Source: Candidatus Microthrix subdominans (GTDB lineage Bacteria > Actinomycetota > Acidimicrobiia > Acidimicrobiales > Microtrichaceae). Taken from it: a stretch of DNA of 64,000 bases. This document shows positions 17,719 through 25,497 of this stretch, piece by piece. The notes beneath the pieces are model-generated. The model was given only the letters and a program-made list of their open reading frames with translations. It searched no databases and had not been told where the DNA came from. Position 1 is the first letter of the stretch. Each line of letters begins with the position of its first letter. The translations under genes were made by a program, and so were the position numbers. The DNA lies in assembly GCA_016719385.1 (NCBI GenBank), contig JADJZA010000001.1:682001-746000 (forward strand), in the 5' to 3' direction.

Positions 17719-18498
17719 GTGTTCGCGCTTGAGTTTCCATCGATCGAAGAAATCGTCGTCTGGCCTGATTGGTTCGGCGAAGGCACCTTCTTCGCGTTCA
17801 ACAAGATTGCGTTCATCTCGCTGCTCGCCGTGATCATCCCGACGGTGCTGTTTTGGCTCGCCGCCAGGAAGGGCGCCAAGAATCCGGTGCCACGCGGCGT
17901 GCAGAACGTCGTCGAGTCCTCGGTCGACTTCGTCGAGAAGCAGATCGTCCTGCCGACGATCGGCCCCGACGGCATGCGCTACCTGCCGATGCTCACGGCG
18001 ATGTTCTTCTTCATCTTCATCGGCAACATCTTCGAGGTCATCCCCACCTCCCACATGCCCGCCAACGCCCGCATGGCCAACCCGCTCGTGCTGGCCATGG
18101 TGACCTGGGCGATGTTCATCGGCGTCGGCGTCAAGCACAACGGCCTGAAGTACTTCAAGGACGCACTGTTCCCCCCGGGCGTGCCCAAGGCGCTCTACCT
18201 CCTGGTGACGCCGATCGAGTTCATCTCCACCTTCCTGGTGCGGCCCTTCTCCCTGGCGGTGCGGCTCTTCGCCAACATGCTCGCCGGCCACATCCTGTTG
18301 GTCACCTTCTCGGTGCTCACCCTGTCGCTGCTGCTCGCCGAGACGATGCAGTTCGCCCTGGTGCCGCTGTCGATCGCCCCGTTCTTCGGGCTGGTCGCCT
18401 TCACCGCCTTCGAGATCATGGTGTCCTTCCTGCAGGCCTACATCTTCGCCCTGCTCGCCGGCGTGTACATCGGCGGCGCACTGCACCCGGCCCACTGA
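17719..18498 (+). CDS. atpB: ATP synthase Fo subunit a
   Basis: A 259-residue integral membrane subunit that forms the proton half-channels against the c-ring. The essential Arg lies in 'RPFSLAVRLFANMLAGH' (about residue 180), and conserved Glu/His/Gln positions follow in 'AFEIMVSFLQAYIFALLAGVYI'. The N-terminus contains 'ALEFPSIEEIVVWPDWFGE', typical of actinobacterial subunit a. Start: GTG with TAGGAG 10-15 nt upstream. The region downstream before atpE contains a stable hairpin. Confidence 0.95.
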   Translation: MFALEFPSIEEIVVWPDWFGEGTFFAFNKIAFISLLAVIIPTVLFWLAARKGAKNPVPRGVQNVVESSVDFVEKQIVLPTIGPDGMRYLPMLTAMFFFIFIGNIFEVIPTSHMPANARMANPLVLAMVTWAMFIGVGVKHNGLKYFKDALFPPGVPKALYLLVTPIEFISTFLVRPFSLAVRLFANMLAGHILLVTFSVLTLSLLLAETMQFALVPLSIAPFFGLVAFTAFEIMVSFLQAYIFALLAGVYIGGALHPAH

Positions 18499-18579
18499 TC
18501 GGTTCGGCCACGAGGGCCGCTGATCACCACCCCGGCCGGCCACCAGGCCACCGGATCCCCGTTTCGTTCCAACCACAGA

Positions 18580-18608
18580 TGTTGTTTCCGCACAGCGGAG
18601 ACACAACA
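18580..18608 (+). promoter_or_regulatory. intercistronic hairpin between atpB and atpE
   Basis: TTTCCGC pairs with GCGGAGA around an ACA loop (one G-U pair). The stem continues through G-C and T-A, and then, past a 2-nt bulge, TTGT pairs with ACAA. It lies 38 nt before the atpE start, just upstream of a strong AAGGAG. It has no U-tract, so an mRNA-processing, stability or translation-enhancing element is more likely than a terminator. This fits the need to make many more copies of subunit c. Confidence 0.5.
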
Positions 18609-18646
18609 AATGGGCCTCAGGCCCCACCGACAAGGAGAACACCCAG

Positions 18647-18952
18647 ATGAGCGTTCTGTCCCAGGCAGCACACCACGCAATCGAAATCGCCCAGCAGGGT
18701 TACCCGGAGGGCACCACCCCCGATGAGGCCAAGTCCATCGCCGGTGCGACCGGTGCAGGTGCGGCCTACGGCCTCGCCGCCATCGGCCCCGGCATCGGCA
18801 TCGGCTACCTGGTCGGCCAGGCCGTCCAGGCCATCGCCCGTCAGCCCGAGGCCGCCGGCCAGGTGCAGACCACGATGTTCCTCGGCATCGCCTTCACCGA
18901 AGCCCTCGCACTGATCGGCTTCGTTGTGTTCATTCTCCTCAAGTTCGTCTGA
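18647..18952 (+). CDS. atpE: ATP synthase Fo subunit c
   Basis: A 101-residue two-helix proteolipid. An N-terminal stretch of about 30 residues ('AHHAIEIAQQGYPEGTTPDEA') precedes helix 1, which carries 'GLAAIGPGIGIGYLVG'. The polar loop is 'ARQPEAAGQ', and helix 2 'GIAFTEALALIGFVVF' has the proton-carrying Glu. No Na+-type Gln/Ser ligand set is seen, so H+ is the likely ion. Start is fixed by AAGGAG at 9-14 nt. The N-terminal extension is longer than in the 80-residue enzymes. Confidence 0.94.
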   Translation: MSVLSQAAHHAIEIAQQGYPEGTTPDEAKSIAGATGAGAAYGLAAIGPGIGIGYLVGQAVQAIARQPEAAGQVQTTMFLGIAFTEALALIGFVVFILLKFV

Positions 18953-19014
18953 GGACCACCCGCGTTCCGGCCCCGCCGGAACGCCTCGTCGATCACCACG
19001 TGAGGAGTACCTGA

Positions 19015-19560
19015 ATGCTGGCAACCATCCTGTCCCTGGCCGCCGAAGGCGGCGAGGAAGCTGCGGAGACGGTCAACCCGGTCCTGCCGACCGGCCCTGA
19101 GCTTTTCTGGGGAGCGCTGTTTTTTGCGGCGCTGTGGATCCTGATGCGGTACGTGCTGCTGCCACCCGTGCGCGCCGTGATGCGCCAGCGCGACGAGCAG
19201 CGCCTGGCCGACGAGGAGGGAACGGAGCGGGCCAAGGTGGAGGCCGAGAAGGTGCGCCGTGACTACGACGCCACCCTGGCCGAGGCCCGGACGCAGGCGT
19301 CGGCCACCGTCGACGAGGCCCGTGCACGGGGCGAGGCCCGCCGGGCCGAGCTGACCGCCGCCGCCGAATCCGACGCCGCCGAGATCCGTTCGGCTGCGCT
19401 GGCCGAGCTGAATGCCGAGCGGGCCGAGGCCCTGTCCGGCGCCCGTACCCAGGTGGCCGAGCTCGCCGGTACGGCAGCGTCCAAGGTGCTCGGACGCACC
19501 GTCGATCCGGCGGTCGCCCAGCGCATCGCCGAGACCTACCTCGCACCTTCTGAGAACTGA
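19015..19560 (+). CDS. atpF: ATP synthase Fo subunit b (first b-type gene)
   Basis: A 181-residue stator subunit: an N-terminal extracytoplasmic segment, one membrane helix ('LFWGALFFAALWILMRYVLL', about 30-50), then a long Ala/Glu/Arg-rich coiled coil to the C-terminus, where 'AASKVLGRTVDPAVAQRIAETYL' contacts delta. A second b-type gene follows 8 nt downstream. The two share architecture but little sequence, so the peripheral stalk is probably a b/b' heterodimer. Which gene corresponds to b and which to b' is not clear. Confidence 0.88.
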   Translation: MLATILSLAAEGGEEAAETVNPVLPTGPELFWGALFFAALWILMRYVLLPPVRAVMRQRDEQRLADEEGTERAKVEAEKVRRDYDATLAEARTQASATVDEARARGEARRAELTAAAESDAAEIRSAALAELNAERAEALSGARTQVAELAGTAASKVLGRTVDPAVAQRIAETYLAPSEN

Positions 19561-19568
19561 GGATTGGA

Positions 19569-20102
19569 ATGACCCAACTCGCATTGCTGCTCGCCTCCGA
19601 AGGCAACGGCTACTGGCTTCCCCACGACATCGGAGAGGTGTTCGGCGGTTCGGCCGCGTTCTTCATCGTCGTCGGCATCATCTGGTGGAAGGCCGGCCCT
19701 GCGATCAAGGGGGCAATGGCCAAGCGCACCGACGGGATCCAACAGGATCTCGACCAGGCTGCGGAGACCCGTCAGGGCGCCGAGGCCGAACGGGACCAGA
19801 TCAAGTCGGCACTCGCCGACCGCGAGCGTGAGGTGGCCCGTATCCACGCCGACGCCGAAGCGACCGCCGCCAAGGTGGAGGCCGACCTGATCGCCAAGGG
19901 CGAGTCCGAGGCCAAGGCGATCCGTCACCGCGGTGGCGGCGACGTCGAGATCGCCCGCCGTCAGGCCCGCGCCGACATCCAGGCCGAGCTGGCCCGCCTG
20001 TCGCTCGGTGCCGCCGAGGCCGTCGTCGGCGAGTCGCTCGACGACGCCGCTCAGGCCGACTTGATCGACCAGTACATCGCCCAATTGGGCGCCAGGTCCT
20101 AG
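19569..20102 (+). CDS. ATP synthase Fo subunit b' (second b-type gene)
   Basis: A 177-residue protein with one N-terminal membrane helix ('GGSAAFFIVVGIIWWKAGPAI', about 26-46), a charged coiled coil ('DLDQAAETRQGAEAERDQI') and a C-terminal domain 'LSLGAAEAVVGESLDDAAQADLIDQYI' typical of subunit b. It lies between atpF and atpH in the operon. Possession of two separate b genes is typical of cyanobacteria and some alphaproteobacteria. In mycobacteria the second b is instead fused to delta, so this arrangement separates the organism from that group. Confidence 0.87.
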   Translation: MTQLALLLASEGNGYWLPHDIGEVFGGSAAFFIVVGIIWWKAGPAIKGAMAKRTDGIQQDLDQAAETRQGAEAERDQIKSALADREREVARIHADAEATAAKVEADLIAKGESEAKAIRHRGGGDVEIARRQARADIQAELARLSLGAAEAVVGESLDDAAQADLIDQYIAQLGARS

Positions 20103-20111
20103 GAGCACCAC

Positions 20112-20639
20112 GTGAGCGACACCCGCACCGAGAACTACGCAGAAGCCCTGTTGGGCCTGGCCCGAGCCGAGGGAGCCGAGGCCGTCGTGGCCGACGAGCT
20201 CTACCGGGTGGCCCGCGAGATCGACAACAACGTCGAGCTCAGCACCACCCTCTCCGATCTCGCCCTGCCCGCCGACCGCCGCACCAAGGTGGTCACCGAC
20301 GTGCTGGGCGGCAAGGTGGCACCGGCCACGCTGGCCGCCCTGGCCGCCGTCGTCGCCGCCGGGCGTGCCGACGAGCTGGGCGCCATCGCTCAGCAGCTGG
20401 CCGAGCGCACCGCCGGCGACGCCGGACAGGCGTTGACGACCATCCGCACCGCGGTGGCCCTCACCCCCGACCAGCAGCAGCGCCTGGCCGCCGCTCTCGA
20501 GGCGGCCGCCGGCCGCCCGATCGCCCCGAAGTTCCTCGTCGACCCCGACGTGGTCGGCGGTGTTCACGCCGAGATCGGTGATCAGGTCATCGACGGTACC
20601 GTCAGGTCCCGCTTGGCTCAGCTGCGCGAGCTGTTCTAA
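20112..20639 (+). CDS. atpH: ATP synthase F1 subunit delta
   Basis: A 175-residue stator subunit. The N-terminal helical domain begins 'YAEALLGLARAEG', and the C-terminal domain carries 'ALTPDQQQRLAAALEAAAGRPI' and the family-typical ending 'GGVHAEIGDQVIDGTVRSRLAQLREL'. It links the b subunits to the top of F1. It is not fused to a b domain, unlike mycobacterial AtpFH. Start: GTG with AGGAGCACC just upstream. Confidence 0.92.
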   Translation: MSDTRTENYAEALLGLARAEGAEAVVADELYRVAREIDNNVELSTTLSDLALPADRRTKVVTDVLGGKVAPATLAALAAVVAAGRADELGAIAQQLAERTAGDAGQALTTIRTAVALTPDQQQRLAAALEAAAGRPIAPKFLVDPDVVGGVHAEIGDQVIDGTVRSRLAQLRELF

Positions 20640-20749
20640 GGCACTGCCCCTGCGCCTCCCGGCGCACACCCGTCCGCCCCCGCCCACCCGCCAAGCCCGC
20701 CGCCCGCTAGAGCGCCAGCACAAGCACCGCAGCACCAGGAGACTCAGAA
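20640..20749 (+). other. C-rich, G-poor spacer between atpH and atpA
   Basis: A 110-nt spacer, long for this operon. From 20646 to 20700 it is dominated by C with few G, and it holds no strong hairpin. A strong SD (AGGAGACTC) at its end serves atpA. Composition of this kind keeps RNA unstructured and resembles Rho-binding sequence. The shorter spacer before atpD (23387-23456) has the same bias, so both catalytic-hexamer genes have such leaders. Confidence 0.35.
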
Positions 20750-22396
20750 GTGACCCAGCTCTTTGATCCAGCCGAGATCACCAACGCCATTCGCAGCAAC
20801 CTCGAAGGCTTCACGCCCGACCTGACCGAAAGCCAGGTCGGCCGGGTGACCGAGGTGGGCGATGGCATCGCCCGCATCGCCGGTCTGCCCAACTGCCCGG
20901 TCAACGCCCTCCTCGAGTTCGAGAGCGGCGTGCGCGGCCTGGCCCTCAACCTGGATGAGGACTCGATCGGTGCGGTGATCCTCGGCGAGGCCGACGAGGT
21001 CGCCGAGGGCGATGCCGTCCGCGCTTCGGGCGAGATCCTGTCGGTGCCGGTCGGCGACGGCATGCTCGGCCGGGTGGTGAACGCCCTGGGCGACCCGATC
21101 GACGGCAAGGGCCCGCTGACCAACGTCGTGCAGCGCCGCATGGAGATTCAGGCGCCGGGCATCACCGGCCGCCAGCCGGTGGGGGAGCCCCTGCAGACCG
21201 GCATCAAGTCGATCGACTCGTTGATCCCGATCGGCCGTGGCCAGCGCGAGCTGATCATCGGCGACCGCAAGACCGGCAAGACCACGGTTGCGGTCGACAC
21301 GATCCTCAACCAGGCCGGCCTCGGCGTGAACTGCATCTACGTGGCGATCGGCCAGAAGGCCTCCACGGTCGCCCAGACCGTCGCCCGGCTCGAAGAGGCC
21401 GGCGCCATGGAGTACACGGTGGTCGTCGTGGCACCCGCCTCCGACCAGGCGCCGTTCAAGTACCTGGCCCCCTACGCCGGTTGTGCGATGGGCCAGCACT
21501 GGATGGACAACTCCGGCCACGCCCTGGCGATCTACGACGACCTGTCCAAGCAGGCCGAGGCCTACCGCCAGATGGCTTTGCTGCTGCGCCGCCCGCCGGG
21601 CCGCGAGGCCTACCCCGGCGACGTGTTCTACCTGCACAGCCGCCTGCTCGAGCGGGCGGCCAAGCTGTCCGACGAGCGCGGTGCGGGCAGCCTGACCGCC
21701 CTGCCGGTCATCGAGACCAAGGCCGGCGACGTGTCGGCCTACATCCCGACCAACGTGATCTCGATCACCGACGGACAGATCTTCCTGCAGGAGGACCTGT
21801 TCCGCTCGGGCGTGCGGCCCGCCATCGACGTGGGCATCTCGGTCAGCCGGGTGGGTTCCGCCGCCCAGATCAAGGCGATGAAGACCGCTGTCGGCACGCT
21901 CAAGTCCGACCTGCAGCAGTTCCGTGAGCTCGAGAGCTTCGCCGCTTTCGGCTCGGACCTCGACGCCGTGTCCAAGGCCCAGCTCGAGCGGGGCTACCGC
22001 CTCACCGAGCTGCTCAAGCAGGGCGTCGGCCAGCCGATGCCGGTCGAGGAGCAGGTGGTGGTGCTCTACGCCGGCACCCGCGGCCACCTCGACAACATTC
22101 CGGTCGAGTCGGTCGGCCGCTTCGCCGACGAGCTGCTCGAATACTTCCGTGCCCGCCATGGCCACATCCTCGATGGGGTCCGCAGCGACGGCAAGATCCC
22201 CGACGAGGATGCGCTCGAGGCCGCCATCGCCCGCTTTGCTAGCGAGTTCGATCCCGGTGCCGAGGGCGTCCACGAGCCCGACGCCGGGGAAAGTGGCGAC
22301 CAGCACTCACGGGTGGTCGATTCCGACGTCACCCTGCCCGAAGAGGACGTCGATCGCGACGAGGCGACGTTCCAGCCTTCCAAGCGGGACGGCTGA
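20750..22396 (+). CDS. atpA: ATP synthase F1 subunit alpha, with C-terminal extension
   Basis: A 548-residue subunit. P-loop 'GDRKTGKTTVAVD' is at about residue 172, with 'GQKASTVAQ' and the Arg finger region 'SVSRVGSAAQIKAMK' near 365. The alpha subunit carries the non-catalytic nucleotide sites of F1. The protein is about 40-50 residues longer than E. coli alpha. The extra C-terminal segment, beginning near 'FDPGAEGVHEPD', is acidic. Mycobacterial alpha has an extension of similar length that suppresses ATP hydrolysis; whether this one does is inference. Start: GTG with AGGAG. Confidence 0.95.
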   Translation: MTQLFDPAEITNAIRSNLEGFTPDLTESQVGRVTEVGDGIARIAGLPNCPVNALLEFESGVRGLALNLDEDSIGAVILGEADEVAEGDAVRASGEILSVPVGDGMLGRVVNALGDPIDGKGPLTNVVQRRMEIQAPGITGRQPVGEPLQTGIKSIDSLIPIGRGQRELIIGDRKTGKTTVAVDTILNQAGLGVNCIYVAIGQKASTVAQTVARLEEAGAMEYTVVVVAPASDQAPFKYLAPYAGCAMGQHWMDNSGHALAIYDDLSKQAEAYRQMALLLRRPPGREAYPGDVFYLHSRLLERAAKLSDERGAGSLTALPVIETKAGDVSAYIPTNVISITDGQIFLQEDLFRSGVRPAIDVGISVSRVGSAAQIKAMKTAVGTLKSDLQQFRELESFAAFGSDLDAVSKAQLERGYRLTELLKQGVGQPMPVEEQVVVLYAGTRGHLDNIPVESVGRFADELLEYFRARHGHILDGVRSDGKIPDEDALEAAIARFASEFDPGAEGVHEPDAGESGDQHSRVVDSDVTLPEEDVDRDEATFQPSKRDG

Positions 22397-22399
22397 TCC

Positions 22400-23386
22400 A
22401 TGGCAGGCGCACAGGAACGAGTGCTGCGACGCCGCATCGGCAGCGTCGGCAACACCAAAAAGATCACCAGGGCTATGGAGCTGATCTCGGCCACCCGGGT
22501 GACAAAGGCGCAGCAGCGGGCCCGCGAGGCCCGTCCCTATGCGACCGAGATCACCAAGGTGATTCAGGACCTGTCCGCGCAGGGCACCTCGGTCGACCAC
22601 CCGCTGCTTCGCCAAAACGAGGACCCCAAGGTGGTCGGGGTGGTCGTGCTGGCCTCCGATCGAGGACTGGCGGGCGCCTACAACGCCTCGGTCATCCGCG
22701 CTGCGGAACGGGAGGTGCAGGCGGCCCGCTCCGAAGGCCGTGAGTACCGGCTGGTGTGCATTGGCAAGAAGTCCAGCTCGTACTTCCGCTTCCGCGGCTA
22801 CACGATCGATGCCGAGTTCGAGGGCATCTCCGACACCCCGGTCTACAGCAACGCCCGCGAGGTGGCGGGCAAGGTGGCGGCGATGTTCCTCTCAGAGGGC
22901 GTCGAGCGCATCATGTTGGCCTACACCGAGTTCGTCAGCCTCGGCACCCAGAAGCCGCGGGTGCGTCGCTTCCTACCGCTGCAACCCAGCGAGGCGATCG
23001 CCGCGGCCGGCGACGCCCAGGCCCGAGCGGGATTCGAATTCGAGCCGGACGCCGCCGGGGTGCTCGAGGCACTGCTGCCCCGCTACGTCGAGAGCCGTCT
23101 GTTCTCGGCGCTGTTGGACGCCGCCGCCTCCGAGCACGCCAGCCGTCAGCGGGCGATGAAGTCGGCCACCGACAACGCCGAAGACATGATCCTGCGCCTG
23201 ACCCGCAAGATGAACCAGGTGCGCCAGGACGCGATCACCACCGAGATCTCCGAGATCATCTCCGGTGCCGAGGCACTCAGCGACGACCAGGACGATGAAG
23301 GCGACACCGCCCATCACCTGGCCGCCCAGCACCTGTCCTTCGAGCACGTCGCTCACGAGCACTTCAACCACCCAACGCACCGCTAG
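22400..23386 (+). CDS. atpG: ATP synthase F1 subunit gamma, with His-rich tail
   Basis: A 328-residue rotor subunit. The N-terminal helix is 'RRRIGSVGNTKKITRAMELISATRV'-like, the Rossmann core carries 'VVVLASDRGLAGAYNASVIR', and the C-terminal helix has 'SEHASRQRAMKSATDNAEDMI'. The canonical end is near 'ITTEISEIISGAEAL'. Here about 40 further residues follow: an acidic stretch 'DDQDDEGD' and then a tail with eight His in the last 25 residues. The tail is in frame and codon use is unchanged. The start follows the atpA stop by 3 nt. Confidence 0.93.
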   Translation: MAGAQERVLRRRIGSVGNTKKITRAMELISATRVTKAQQRAREARPYATEITKVIQDLSAQGTSVDHPLLRQNEDPKVVGVVVLASDRGLAGAYNASVIRAAEREVQAARSEGREYRLVCIGKKSSSYFRFRGYTIDAEFEGISDTPVYSNAREVAGKVAAMFLSEGVERIMLAYTEFVSLGTQKPRVRRFLPLQPSEAIAAAGDAQARAGFEFEPDAAGVLEALLPRYVESRLFSALLDAAASEHASRQRAMKSATDNAEDMILRLTRKMNQVRQDAITTEISEIISGAEALSDDQDDEGDTAHHLAAQHLSFEHVAHEHFNHPTHR

Positions 23387-23456
23387 TGCGTCGCCGACCG
23401 GCGACCCAGTGCACCCACCCAACACACCCTTCTCCCACGAACACCCAGGAGCCACG

Positions 23457-24950
23457 ATGACCGCAACCGAGCCCCTCGCAACCGACAGCCCAGCCGACGA
23501 CACCTCTGCAGGCGATCACCCGTCGGGCAGGATCGTCGCCATCGCCGGCCCCGTGGTCGACGTCGAGTTCCCCTCCGGGGCGATCCCCGAGATCAACACC
23601 GCCCTCGAGTTCGATCTCACCATCGGCGGTGACACCGAGGTGGTGACCGTCGTCGCCGAGGTGGCCCAGCAGATCGGCGAGGGCCGCGTGCGTGCGGTCG
23701 CCATGAAGCCGACCGACGGCCTGACCCGCGGCACCGAGGTGCGCAACACCGGTGGCCCGATCACCGTGCCCGTCGGCGACGCCGTCCTCGGCCACGTGTT
23801 CAACGTCATCGGTCAACCGCTCGACGTCGACTCGATCGAGGCGACCGACCGCTGGCCCATCCACCGCCAGCCGCCGGCCTTCGACACCCTTGAGCCGAAG
23901 GCCCAGATGTTCGAGACCGGCATCAAGGTGCTCGACCTTCTTACGCCTTACCTTCAAGGTGGCAAGATCGGTTTGTTCGGCGGTGCCGGCGTGGGCAAGA
24001 CCGTGCTGATCACCGAGATGATCAACCGCGTGGCCTCCAACCACGGCGGCGTGTCCGTGTTCGCCGGGGTGGGCGAACGCACCCGTGAGGGCACCGACCT
24101 GCTGATCGAGATGGGCGAGACCATGCTGGGCGGTACCGACCAGTCGGTGCTGACCAAGGCCGCACTGTGCTTCGGTCAGATGGACGAGCCGCCGGGCGTG
24201 CGCCTGCGGGTTGCACTGTCGGCGCTGACGATGGCCGAGTACTTCCGCGACGTGCAGGGCCAGGACGTGCTGCTGTTCGTCGACAACATCTTCCGCTTCA
24301 CCCAGGCGGGCATGGAGGTGTCCACGCTGCTGGGCCGCATGCCCTCCGCCGTGGGCTACCAGCCCACCCTGGCCGACGAGATGGGCGCCCTCCAGGAGCG
24401 CATCACCTCGACCGGCGGCAAGTCGATCACCTCGCTGCAGGCCGTGTACGTGCCTGCGGACGACTACACCGACCCGGCGCCGTTCACGTCGTTCACCCAC
24501 TTCGACGGCACGACCGAGCTGAACCGCGACATCGCCGCCAAGGGCATCTACCCGGCGGTCGACCCGCTGGCGTCCACCTCGACCATCCTCGACCCGCAGG
24601 TGGTCGGCGATCGCCACTACAACGTGGCCCGTCAGGTGCAGGAGTCGCTGCAGCGCTACAACGAGCTGCAGGACATCATCGCCATCCTCGGCCTCGACGA
24701 GCTGTCCGAAGAGGACCGGGTGACGGTCGACCGGGCCCGCAAGATCGAGAAGTTCCTCTCCCAGCCGATGTTCGTCGCCGAGGTGTTTACCGGCCTGCCC
24801 GGTATCTTCACGCCGGTCGAGGAAACGATCGAGAGCTTCGAGATGCTGGTCAACGGCGACCTCGACCACCTGCCCGAGCAGGCGTTCCTCAACGTCGGTG
24901 GCGCCGAGGATGCCATGAAGAAGGCCGACGACCTGAAGAAGAACGGCTGA
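23457..24950 (+). CDS. atpD: ATP synthase F1 subunit beta
   Basis: A 497-residue catalytic subunit. Walker A 'GGAGVGKTVLI' is at about residue 178, catalytic Glu is in 'GVGERTREG', Walker B is 'VLLFVDNIFRFTQAG' and the 'DELSEED' (DELSEED loop) is intact near 410. The ATG start lies 5 nt after AGGAGCC. A frame open further upstream overlaps atpG and is not used. The N-terminus has about 20 extra Asp/Thr/Ala residues before 'GRIVAIAGPVVDVEF'. Confidence 0.96.
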   Translation: MTATEPLATDSPADDTSAGDHPSGRIVAIAGPVVDVEFPSGAIPEINTALEFDLTIGGDTEVVTVVAEVAQQIGEGRVRAVAMKPTDGLTRGTEVRNTGGPITVPVGDAVLGHVFNVIGQPLDVDSIEATDRWPIHRQPPAFDTLEPKAQMFETGIKVLDLLTPYLQGGKIGLFGGAGVGKTVLITEMINRVASNHGGVSVFAGVGERTREGTDLLIEMGETMLGGTDQSVLTKAALCFGQMDEPPGVRLRVALSALTMAEYFRDVQGQDVLLFVDNIFRFTQAGMEVSTLLGRMPSAVGYQPTLADEMGALQERITSTGGKSITSLQAVYVPADDYTDPAPFTSFTHFDGTTELNRDIAAKGIYPAVDPLASTSTILDPQVVGDRHYNVARQVQESLQRYNELQDIIAILGLDELSEEDRVTVDRARKIEKFLSQPMFVAEVFTGLPGIFTPVEETIESFEMLVNGDLDHLPEQAFLNVGGAEDAMKKADDLKKNG

Positions 24951-24952
24951 TC

Positions 24953-25369
24953 ATGGCGATGCAGGTCGAGCTGGTTTCGCCGGAGGCGATCGTGTGGTCG
25001 GGCGAGGCCAACATGGTGATCGCCCGCACCCTCGAGGGCGACGCCGCCTTCATGGAGGGCCACATCCCGATGATTGGGGCGTTGGCCACCGGCATCGTCC
25101 GGGTGATCGCCGATGGTGAGCCCGAGCGCCAGATCGCCGTGCACTCCGGCTTCGTCGAAGTGACCCCGACCGACGGCGGTGCCACCAAGGTGGCGGTGCT
25201 GTCCGACATGGCCGAGCTGGCCGAGGATGTCGATCTGGCCCGGGCCCAGGGCGCCAAGGATCGCGCCGAGGAGGCCCTGCGGGCCGACGCCGACGACGAG
25301 GTGGCCTCGGCCGCCCTGCGTCGCGCCGAGGTGCGCATCCTGGTCGCCGAGGCCGCTACCAAGCGCTAA
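24953..25369 (+). CDS. atpC: ATP synthase F1 subunit epsilon
   Basis: A 138-residue subunit. The N-terminal beta-sandwich starts 'MQVELVSPEAIVWSGEA', with 'EGDAAFMEGHIPMIGAL' and 'VHSGFVEV' as family signatures. A C-terminal two-helix part follows ('EDVDLARAQGAKDRAEEAL' and 'AALRRAEVRILVAEA'). It sits on gamma and regulates hydrolysis. It begins 2 nt after the atpD stop. It is the last gene of the operon; the 48-bp palindromic element follows 17 nt after the stop and could serve as its transcription terminator. Confidence 0.93.
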   Translation: MAMQVELVSPEAIVWSGEANMVIARTLEGDAAFMEGHIPMIGALATGIVRVIADGEPERQIAVHSGFVEVTPTDGGATKVAVLSDMAELAEDVDLARAQGAKDRAEEALRADADDEVASAALRRAEVRILVAEAATKR

Positions 25370-25386
25370 CTGCCAACCGGAAACAC

Positions 25387-25434
25387 GAACTCTGCCGCTA
25401 TCGCGCGCTCTACGACGTTCTAGCGACAGAGTTC
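25387..25434. repeat. 48-bp palindromic repeat element, copy 1
   Basis: Terminal arms GAACTCTGCCGCTA and TAGCGACAGAGTTC pair over 14 bp with one mismatch and enclose a 20-nt centre. The reverse complement of the whole element matches positions 63936-63983 with only three differences in 48, so the element is present twice in opposite orientation. It lies just behind atpC. It may be a REP-type or MITE-like intergenic repeat that can also act as a terminator hairpin. Confidence 0.8.
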
Positions 25435-25484
25435 GGTCGGTCAGCTGTCGGCCGTGCGGTGTGGGCACCCCGCGAGCCCGTCAC

Positions 25485-25490
25485 TACGGT
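25485..25490 (+). promoter_or_regulatory. -10 box of the MBL-fold hydrolase gene, leaderless type
   Basis: TACGGT ends 7 nt before the ATG at 25498 (spacer GGGTTGC), with no Shine-Dalgarno and no clear -35 box. It belongs to the TAnnnT-N6-8-start pattern and supports the choice of this ATG over an in-frame start 13 codons upstream. Confidence 0.5.
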
Positions 25491-25497
25491 GGGTTGC

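Noticed and set aside
20744..22306. Minus-strand open frame of about 520 codons opposite atpA
   Set aside because: The plus strand is unmistakable AtpA; the antisense frame has no motif.
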